Shown in pieces: positions 37,464 through 44,022 of a stretch of 64,000 nt of DNA. The DNA is taken from contig CAMFHP010000032.1 of the NCBI GenBank assembly GCA_945952225.1, positions 1 to 64,000 of the forward strand, given 5' to 3'. Numbering within the stretch: the first letter of the stretch is position 1; every line of letters starts with the position of its first letter. The stretch is from an uncultured Myxococcaceae bacterium. GTDB lineage: Bacteria; Myxococcota_A; Polyangia; Polyangiales; Ga0077539. Below the pieces are notes generated by a model that was given only the letters and a program-made list of their open reading frames with translations, did no database searches and had not been told where the DNA came from. The position numbers were made by a program, and so were the translations under genes.

Positions 37464-38450
37464 ATGACCTCGACCTGCCTCGGCCGCACACGCTTCGACG
37501 CCGCGTCGCTCATGCGCGAGCACCCGCCTCGCTTCAAGCTCGCCCACAAGCGCCTCGTGTACGAGCGGGCGATGGCGACGGGCGCGCCCCGCGGCTCGAT
37601 CGCGTACTCGCGTTGGGACGAGCCTCCGCTGCCCACGTTGCTCTCCGACGTCGCGCCACGCGTCGACCTTCGCGATGACGTGTTCGGCTACGAGCCCGAG
37701 GCCGATGGCGTGGTGCCCTGGTACCTCAACTTCGCGCACACGATCCTGTTCGTGGCCTACGGCGGTCCGCTTCTCGCGCAAGACGAACTCCAGGTGCTCG
37801 AGCATCCTGCGCTGGGGTCGGTGCGCGAGGCGTTGGTGCTCAGCACCGACGCGGGGTTGCGGCCGGTCACGCGCGAAGACGGGCGCGCGACACCTGTGCT
37901 CATCGCCGGGGTCGAGCGCCGCTGCGCCCTGGCGACCGACGTCGACCTGGAGGCAGGGCGTCCGCTCGGGCTCTATGGCAATCGCTTCGCGAGGGCGAGC
38001 GCCGACACCGTGCTGCGGTCGCTGCGCGTGCTCGACCCTCCGACGCGGAGCAACCTCGTCGCGCTCGAAGCGCCTCCGGGCGGAGCGGGGCGGTACACGC
38101 GCGACGACATCGCTCGGGCGCTGCTCACTGCGCACGCGGGCTTCGCGGCGGTGCGCGAGGAGTCGCGGACAATGGCGCCCGACGCGGCCGTGGTGCTCCA
38201 CACCGGCCACTGGGGCACGGGCGCGTACGGTGGCGACCGCGTGCTCATGGCCATGGTGCAACTGCTCGCGGCCCGCATGGCGGGCATCGAGCGCGTGGTG
38301 TTTCACACGGTCTCGGCCGAGGGCGTAGCCCCGGCGCGCGAGGCCATCGAGCGCGTCGACGACCTCACCTCTCGCACACGCGATGTGCCCAGGATCGTCG
38401 ACGCCCTCGACGCGATGGGTTTCGTCTGGGGCAGCAGCGACGGGAATTGA
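37464..38450 (+). CDS. PARG-like (poly)ADP-ribose glycohydrolase macrodomain protein
   Basis: 328 residues. Residues 88-115 read VPWYLNFAHTILFVAYGGPL then LAQDELQVLEHPAL, which matches the PARG catalytic stretch (FAN..IGGG....QEE..F...PE) but with GG-x4-QDE in place of GGG-x6-8-QEE. Near residue 246 HTGHWGTGAYGGDRVLMAMV then QLLAARMAG matches PARG's TGNWGCGAFGGD..LK...Q..AAA. The middle (NLVALEAP ... ARALLTAHAGF) also aligns with PARG core strands and helices. Expected to hydrolyse ADP-ribose linkages; the altered QDE leaves an acidic residue but activity is uncertain. Located near the right border of the tRNA-Ser island. Start ATG 37464 overlaps the stop of a short upstream frame. Confidence 0.65.
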   Translation: MTSTCLGRTRFDAASLMREHPPRFKLAHKRLVYERAMATGAPRGSIAYSRWDEPPLPTLLSDVAPRVDLRDDVFGYEPEADGVVPWYLNFAHTILFVAYGGPLLAQDELQVLEHPALGSVREALVLSTDAGLRPVTREDGRATPVLIAGVERRCALATDVDLEAGRPLGLYGNRFARASADTVLRSLRVLDPPTRSNLVALEAPPGGAGRYTRDDIARALLTAHAGFAAVREESRTMAPDAAVVLHTGHWGTGAYGGDRVLMAMVQLLAARMAGIERVVFHTVSAEGVAPAREAIERVDDLTSRTRDVPRIVDALDAMGFVWGSSDGN

Positions 38451-38766
38451 TGCCCGCTACCGCGGCTGCACGTCGAGCTGCACCAGCAGCGCACGCAGCA
38501 CCTCGAACGCGATGTCGAGCCGCCCCACGCCGAACGCGTGCAGCGCGTGCTCGACGGCCTCGACCACCACCGTCTTCGCGACCACCTCTTCCGCCATCAC
38601 CATCGCCACTTCGTGCGCTTCGCACGGCTCCTCGACCCTCTCGCGCCTGAACTACGCTACTACGCGGGGGCTGCGCGACGCCTCGCGACGGCGCATCACC
38701 CGTCTCCAGATCGCCGCGATCTTCCGCCGAAACTTCACGACACTGAACGTGAACTGGCTCGACCGA
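38451..38766 (+). pseudogene. Coding-like gene remnant at the island's right border
   Basis: After the PARG-like stop the same reading frame stays open past the right repeat to 38894. Between about 38466 and 38680 it has strongly G/C-ending codons and a plausible protein (VQRVLDGLDHHRLRDHLF, then RFARLLDPLAPELRYYAGAA). The bias fades before the repeat at 38767, and no upstream start or 5' portion is present. I read it as the tail of a gene damaged by the integration or by later deletion. This region (38451-38854) holds no other gene. Confidence 0.4.
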
Positions 38767-38818
38767 GCGGGTTCGAATCCCGCCCTCTCCGCCATTGGGT
38801 CGTCATCGGGGGATCGCG
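38767..38818 (+). repeat. attR-like direct repeat (right copy, 52 bp)
   Basis: Perfect second copy of 28571-28622: the T arm and 3' end of tRNA-Ser(GGA), CCA, and the next 24 bp. The rest of the tRNA is missing here, so this is a fragment and not a third tRNA gene. Sequence to its right (from 38819) should be the original chromosome next to the tRNA. Confidence 0.9.
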
Positions 38819-38854
38819 GTCGTTGAGGGAGCCCGCGCTGCGGTACAACGCGCT

Positions 38855-40387
38855 GTGCACGCTCACACCGCCCTCCCGACCTGGCGCGCGCTGATCTCCG
38901 ACGAGACGGGCGCGCGGCTCTTCGTCAGCGCCGACGGAACCCATTGGCAGCGCACCGGCACCACCGTGCCCGCGCAGGGCGACACGGCCCTCGCCTGCGC
39001 GCCCGACGACACGCTCTGGTGCGCGTTCCACACGGGGGATGGGGCCCTCTACGTCTGCGAGCTCACGGCCCGCGGCGCGCGCGTGCGCCATCGCGTGCGC
39101 GGTCCCGACACCCACGGGCGTCCGGCGCTCGCGTGGTGGCACGGGCGGCTCGTCGTCGGCGCGGTCTCGGTGGAGGATGCGCTCCTCGTCGCGGTGGGAG
39201 CACCCGACGCGCTCACGTTGCGATCGGCCCATCGGACCGCGCGCGCTGTGGAAGGCCTCGCGCTCGCTGCGACGCCCGCGCGTGTGCATCTCGCCTTCAC
39301 GGGCACCGACAGCGGGCTCTACATCGCCAGCTCCGACGACGGGATCACCTTCGACCTCGGATGGCTCGAACCCCCCGAGAAGCCCGTGGGCGCGCCCGCG
39401 CTCAGCGCGTGGGGACCGGACCTCTCCCTCGCCGTGCGCAGCGAACAACGCAGCGTGCTGCTCGCCCTCTCGCGCGGTCGCGCCACGCTCGAAGCCGCGC
39501 AGGTCGGAGGCGGCGCGATCACGGCGCAGACGCCCGCGGTGGTGCTCGATCCCGAGGGCGTGACGGCGCTCCTCGCAGGCACCGACGGCGCGCTGTGGTG
39601 TGCGCGCGGCGCGCCCGATGAGCTCACGTTCGAACCCGTGGAGTCCGTCGCTGCGACGGGGCCCGTGAGCCTCGTGCGCTCGCGCGTGGGCGAGCCCACC
39701 GGACCGGCGAGAACGGTGGTTCGTCCGGTGCTGTTCTTCCCGTGCGATGTGCCCGTCGACGAGGGCTACGTCGCGCGGGCCTCGGAGCACATCGCCGAGC
39801 ACCTCGCCGTCGCGCAGGCGCGCTATCGCCGGTGGCTCGTGACCGACACCTTTCCCTTCGTCGAGACGATCGTCGTTCGGAGCGCGCGCACGCACCTCGA
39901 CTACAAGAAGGGAGACGCCTTCTGGGACATCTTCCGCGAGATCTGTGAAGCGCTCGGTGACTGCGACGCGACGAGCACCACCGCGTACCTCACGTTCTTC
40001 GTGCGTCCGCCGGGCTTCGAAGACGAGCTGTGGCTCGGCGCGGGCGGGCCTTCGACGGAGGGCTCGGGCATGGCGCTCCTCGATGGTCGCTGCATCCTCG
40101 AAGACGAGCCGTACCCGATGCAGTCGACGCTGGTGCACGAGCTCGGTCACGCCTTCGGGCTTCCGCACGTCGACGCGTGGGGCGAGGACCTCGATGCGTG
40201 CGACTCGGTGATGAGCTACGCGCGCCGTCACCACACCGTCGGCCCGTCGACGCCCGACCCCGACGCGCAGTTTCTCCCCGAAGAGTTCGACCTCCTCGGA
40301 CGCAACGAGGTGGCCTTTCCGAACTTCGCGTACGACCCGGCGATCCACAATCCCACGGGCCGTCCGTTGCGCCCGCGCATCGCGTGA
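38855..40387 (+). CDS. Metzincin-type zinc metalloprotease-like protein with propeller-like N-terminus
   Basis: About 510 residues from GTG 38855. The first 320 residues carry repeated strand patterns (ALACAPDDTLWCAFHTGDGA and GLALAATPARVHLAFTGTD), like a BNR/propeller fold. The C-terminal 190 contain HELGHAFGLPHVD near residue 428, the HExxHxxGxxH zinc motif, and VMSYA as Met-turn, so a peptidase domain of the metzincin clan is likely. No signal peptide is evident. In-frame TTG 38795 lies inside the right att repeat and would start the gene in the island boundary; I prefer GTG 38855. It was probably the gene next to tRNA-Ser before insertion. Confidence 0.78.
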   Translation: MHAHTALPTWRALISDETGARLFVSADGTHWQRTGTTVPAQGDTALACAPDDTLWCAFHTGDGALYVCELTARGARVRHRVRGPDTHGRPALAWWHGRLVVGAVSVEDALLVAVGAPDALTLRSAHRTARAVEGLALAATPARVHLAFTGTDSGLYIASSDDGITFDLGWLEPPEKPVGAPALSAWGPDLSLAVRSEQRSVLLALSRGRATLEAAQVGGGAITAQTPAVVLDPEGVTALLAGTDGALWCARGAPDELTFEPVESVAATGPVSLVRSRVGEPTGPARTVVRPVLFFPCDVPVDEGYVARASEHIAEHLAVAQARYRRWLVTDTFPFVETIVVRSARTHLDYKKGDAFWDIFREICEALGDCDATSTTAYLTFFVRPPGFEDELWLGAGGPSTEGSGMALLDGRCILEDEPYPMQSTLVHELGHAFGLPHVDAWGEDLDACDSVMSYARRHHTVGPSTPDPDAQFLPEEFDLLGRNEVAFPNFAYDPAIHNPTGRPLRPRIA

Positions 40388-40427
40388 TGCCTCGACCGCC
40401 CGCGGCGCATCGTGCGAGCGTCGCGGG

Positions 40428-42164
40428 ATGCCGTTCGAATCGCGTGCGGAGCGTGAGCCCGAAGTGCTGGTCGTCGGCGCGGGCCCCGTCGGGTTGACCG
40501 TCGCCAACCTGCTCACGCGCCAGGGCGTGCGGTGCCGCGTGGTCGATGCGGGCGATGGACCGGTGCGCGAGTCGCGCGCCACCGACGTGCACGCGCGCAC
40601 GCTCGAACTGCTCGCCACCGTCGGGCTCGCCGACGCGCTCGTGGCGCGTGGACGCACGGCGAAGGCCGCGAACTTCTACGGCAGCGGACGACGGGTCACC
40701 TGCGTGCGCCTCGATCAGCTCGCGACGCCCTATCCCTTCGCGCTCGGCGTGCCGCAGTACGAGACCGAGAGGCTCCTGCTCGACGCGCTCGCCGACGCCA
40801 AGGGGCCGCCCGTGGAGCGCGGTGTGACGCTCACCGGACTCACACAGCAGGGCGCCTCGGTGCACGTCACGCTCTCCCATCGCGAGGGACGCGAGGAGAC
40901 GGTGACCGTGCCCTGGGTCGTCGGCTGCGACGGGTCGCGCAGCGCCGTGCGACGCGCGCTCGGCATCGCGTTCGAGGGAGAGACGTACCCCGAGTCGTTC
41001 CTGCTCGCCGACGTGCGCGTGCAGTGGGCGCTGCCCGACGACGAGCTCCACATCTTTCTCTCGGAGCGCGGGTTTTTTCAGGCGCTTCCGATGCCGGGCG
41101 CGCGGCGCTGTCGGCTCTTTCTCGACCTCGCCGACGAGCCCTCGCCCGACGAGTTCGACGCGACCGGCGCACCCACGCCCGCCCTCTTCGCACGCCTCGC
41201 GAAGGAGCGCGTCGCGCTGCCCATCGCGTTCGATGACTTCGGGTGGCGCTCGCGCTTTCGCATCCACAAGCGCCTCGCCGCACGGTACCGCGACCGACGG
41301 GTGTTCCTCGCGGGCGACGCCGCGCACGTGCACAGCCCCGTCGGCGGTCAGGGCATGAACACCGGCATCCAGGACGCCTTCAACCTCGCGTGGAAGCTCT
41401 CGCTCGCCGTGCGCGGACGCGGCTCCGAGGCGCTCCTCGACAGCTACGACGAGGAGCGTCGCGCCGTGGGGAGGCTCGTGCTGCGCGAGACGCACTTCGC
41501 CACGCGCATGAGCATGCTGCGCAGTCCGTTGTTGTGCGCCGTGCGCGACGCGACGAGCGCGTGGATGTCGAGCGCGACGCCCTTTCAACGCTGGCTCGCC
41601 GAGGTCACCGGCGAGCTGCGCGTGCACCACGCGGGCAGCACGATCGTCGCCGAAGACCGCGCGCCGCTCCTCTTCGCGAAGGTGCTGCGCGACGCTTCGA
41701 CCGAAGACGCGTCCGTCGCCGACTGGATCGAGTTCGGCGGTGCGCCCGGCGCCGGTGCGCGCGCGCCCGATCGACTCTTCGGCCTCGCAGACGAACGTCG
41801 ACGCTTCTTCTCGATGCTCGATGGCACGCGCCACCTCGTGCTGCTCTTCGACGGCGCATCGGCGACCGAGGGCGGCTACAAGACCCTCGACGCGATCGCC
41901 GCGCGGGTGCGCGCGCGCTTCGGCGCCCTCGTGAACGTGCGCGTGGTGGTGCCGTCACCGACGCGTCCCGCGGTGCTCGGCGAGGCGTCGGTGGTGCTCG
42001 ATCCGGGCGGCGATCTGCACTGCGGCTTCGGCGCGCGCGCCGAGTGTGTGTACGTGCTGCGACCCGACGGCTACGTGGGCTACCGCGCGCAACCGGCCGA
42101 CGCCGACGCGCTCGACGCGTACCTCACCGCCGTGCTCGGCGCGCCCCCCGACGCCGCGCGCTGA
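40428..42164 (+). CDS. FAD-dependent aromatic monooxygenase (PHBH/phenol hydroxylase type)
   Basis: 578 residues. VLVVGAGPVGLTVANLL (FAD Rossmann, GxGxxG) near residue 14, VVGCDGSRSAVRRALG (DG motif, FAD and NAD(P)H) near 165, and VFLAGDAAHVHSPVGGQGMN (GD motif) near 294 define the PF01494 group. The last 150 residues form the thioredoxin-like C-terminal domain seen in phenol/pentachlorophenol hydroxylases. Substrate unknown; likely a phenolic compound or polyketide. It lies 41 bp downstream of the metalloprotease on the same strand. Confidence 0.9.
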   Translation: MPFESRAEREPEVLVVGAGPVGLTVANLLTRQGVRCRVVDAGDGPVRESRATDVHARTLELLATVGLADALVARGRTAKAANFYGSGRRVTCVRLDQLATPYPFALGVPQYETERLLLDALADAKGPPVERGVTLTGLTQQGASVHVTLSHREGREETVTVPWVVGCDGSRSAVRRALGIAFEGETYPESFLLADVRVQWALPDDELHIFLSERGFFQALPMPGARRCRLFLDLADEPSPDEFDATGAPTPALFARLAKERVALPIAFDDFGWRSRFRIHKRLAARYRDRRVFLAGDAAHVHSPVGGQGMNTGIQDAFNLAWKLSLAVRGRGSEALLDSYDEERRAVGRLVLRETHFATRMSMLRSPLLCAVRDATSAWMSSATPFQRWLAEVTGELRVHHAGSTIVAEDRAPLLFAKVLRDASTEDASVADWIEFGGAPGAGARAPDRLFGLADERRRFFSMLDGTRHLVLLFDGASATEGGYKTLDAIAARVRARFGALVNVRVVVPSPTRPAVLGEASVVLDPGGDLHCGFGARAECVYVLRPDGYVGYRAQPADADALDAYLTAVLGAPPDAAR

Positions 42165-42358
42165 GCGCGAGCACATCCTCCGCGCGCGCCATGTCGCGAC
42201 GCCACGGTCACGCGCGCGACACCCTGTGGCGAAGGGCAACGGCGCACCCGCGCTCCACGCGCAAACTCGCAGGAATCTCCGCGCGGCACGGCGGCTGCTC
42301 AGCACGTGGGCAACACCCAACAAGGCGCTGCCGAAGGGCAACGCAAGGAGATCCCGCC

Positions 42359-42505
42359 ATGCTGACCACCCTCTTGATCGTGCTGCTCGTGCTCGCCCTC
42401 ACCGGCGGCGGCATCGGATACGCGCGCTATGGCGCCGCGGGAATGTCTCCCGCGGGTGTGATCCTCGTGGTGCTCGTGGTGCTCTTCGCGATGGGGCGGC
42501 TGTGA
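42359..42505 (+). CDS. Small membrane protein, DUF3309-like
   Basis: 48 residues: MLTTLLIVLLVLALTGGG at the N-terminus, a Gly-rich turn with GYARYG, and a second hydrophobic helix GVILVVLVVLFAMGRL. This two-helix hairpin pattern is that of DUF3309. AAGGAG lies 8 bases upstream of the ATG, which supports translation. Its stop overlaps the GTG of the ferritin-like gene (GTGA), so the two are coupled. DUF3309 genes are often stress-linked; that is family knowledge, not shown here. The upstream gap 42165-42358 contains no gene. Confidence 0.8.
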   Translation: MLTTLLIVLLVLALTGGGIGYARYGAAGMSPAGVILVVLVVLFAMGRL

Positions 42506-43056
42506 GCGGCGAGGGAGCGAACCGCGCAACGCGGAGCACCGTCGCCGAGATCCGTCGGCGCGCGCGCAGGCACATCGACGAGGGCGCCGTGGTGCAGGGC
42601 TACGGCGCCGATGCGAACGCCGTCGTGGCGATGCTCAACGACGCGCTCGCCACCGAGGTCGTGTGCGCGCTGCGGTACATGCGCCATCACTACATGGCCC
42701 AGGGCATGGCCTCGCCCAGCGTGGCCGCGGAGTTTCTCGAACACGCCCGCGAGGAGCAGGGCCACGCCGATCGACTCGCGAAGCGCATCACGCAGCTCAA
42801 CGGCGCGCCCGACCTCGACCCCGCGACGCTCACGAAGCGCTCGCACGCGGAGTACATCCCCGGCACGAGGCTCGCCGAGATGATCCGCGAAGACCTCGTG
42901 GCCGAACGCATCGCCATCGAGTCGTACCGCGAGATGATCGAGGCGCTCGGCGAGGGAGATCCCGTCACGCGGCGGCTCCTCGAAGACATTCTCGCCACCG
43001 AGGAGGAGCACGCCACGGAGATGCACGACCTCCTCGGGCAGCACGCGAAGACGTAG
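42502..43056 (+). CDS. Ferritin-like / bacterioferritin-family protein
   Basis: 184 residues. After a 45-residue basic N-terminal extension, a four-helix ferritin fold is visible with metal ligands Glu in ALATEVVCALRYMRHHY, HAREEQGHADRLAKRI, the second helix pair DLVAERIAIESYREMI, and TEEEHATEMHDLLG. The HAREEQGHAD pattern matches the bacterioferritin/Dps-like subfamily that stores or detoxifies iron, and the fit is close to BfrB-type proteins. No haem-ligand Met is obvious. GTG 42502 overlaps the small membrane gene's stop; no better start exists downstream. Confidence 0.85.
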   Translation: MSGEGANRATRSTVAEIRRRARRHIDEGAVVQGYGADANAVVAMLNDALATEVVCALRYMRHHYMAQGMASPSVAAEFLEHAREEQGHADRLAKRITQLNGAPDLDPATLTKRSHAEYIPGTRLAEMIREDLVAERIAIESYREMIEALGEGDPVTRRLLEDILATEEEHATEMHDLLGQHAKT

Positions 43057-43116
43057 CGGCCGTCGCCGTCGACCGTTGACGCCGCGGTCGCTCGTCTGGC
43101 AACGCGTGGAGCGCTC

Positions 43117-43989
43117 ATGCGCTACGAAGGCAGGCTGTATCGCCCTCCGAGCGAGGCCGACGCGTACATCGTTCAGGCCACGATCGGGTGCTCGTGGAAC
43201 CACTGCGTCTACTGCGACATGTACCGCGAGAAGACCTTTCGCGTGCGCGACCTCGCCGAGACCCTCGCCGACATCGAGGCCGCGGGACGGCGCTTCGGCG
43301 ACCGCGTCGACAAGGTCTTCGTCGCCGACGGTGACGCCCTCGTGATGCCGCGCACACACTGGGAGCCCCTCCTCGCGGCGTGCCGCAGGGCCTTTCCCGC
43401 GCTGCGTCGGGTGTCGTGCTACGCGATGGCGCGCAACGTCGTCGAGAAGTCCGACGAGGAGCTGCGCGCGCTCCGTGAAGCGGGGCTCACGCTCTACTAC
43501 ATGGGCCCCGAGTCGGGCGACGACGTCACGCTCCGGCGCATCGCGAAGGGCGACGACCACGACACGCACGTCGAGGCCGCGCGTCGGGCGAAGCGCGCGG
43601 GCGTGGCGCTCTCGGCGATCTTTCTGCTCGGCGCGGGCGGCACCGAACGCAGCGATGAACACGCGCGCGCCTCGGCCCGCCTCGCCACCGCGATGGACCC
43701 GGAGTTCCTCTCGGCGCTCACGCTCACCGTGGTGCCCGAGACGCCCCTCGCCACGCTCGTGAAGCGCGGGCGCTTCGAGCTCCCCGCGGTGCCCTCGCTC
43801 CTCGGTGAACTGCGCACCTTCGTGGCCGAGGCCGCGCCCACCGACGCGCTCTTTCGCACCAACCACGCGTCGAACCATCTGCCCCTCGGCGGAAGGCTCC
43901 CGCGCGACCGCGACCGCATCGTCGCCACGCTCGACGCGGCCCTCGACGGACGCATCGCGCTGCGTCCCGAGCGCGCGCGCGGACTCTGA
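43117..43989 (+). CDS. Radical SAM protein (CxxxxCxxC)
   Basis: 290 residues. Near residue 25 GCSWNHCVYCDMY carries CxxxxCxxC for a 4Fe-4S cluster, and YYMGPESGDDVTLRRIAKGD near 127 is the usual second motif (GxES) of the HemW/Elp3-like branch. The chain ends without a SPASM or B12-binding region, so it is a compact radical SAM core. This set is often annotated as a coproporphyrinogen-oxidase-like or Elp3-like protein of unknown reaction. It starts 60 bp after the ferritin-like gene. Confidence 0.88.
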   Translation: MRYEGRLYRPPSEADAYIVQATIGCSWNHCVYCDMYREKTFRVRDLAETLADIEAAGRRFGDRVDKVFVADGDALVMPRTHWEPLLAACRRAFPALRRVSCYAMARNVVEKSDEELRALREAGLTLYYMGPESGDDVTLRRIAKGDDHDTHVEAARRAKRAGVALSAIFLLGAGGTERSDEHARASARLATAMDPEFLSALTLTVVPETPLATLVKRGRFELPAVPSLLGELRTFVAEAAPTDALFRTNHASNHLPLGGRLPRDRDRIVATLDAALDGRIALRPERARGL

Positions 43990-44022
43990 TCGAAGGGAGT
44001 GGGCGGAGACGGCGTGACGGCG

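Noticed and set aside
38767-38840. A third tRNA-Ser gene
   Set aside because: Only the T arm and 3' acceptor half are present; the 5' acceptor, D arm and anticodon arm are absent. It is the att fragment.
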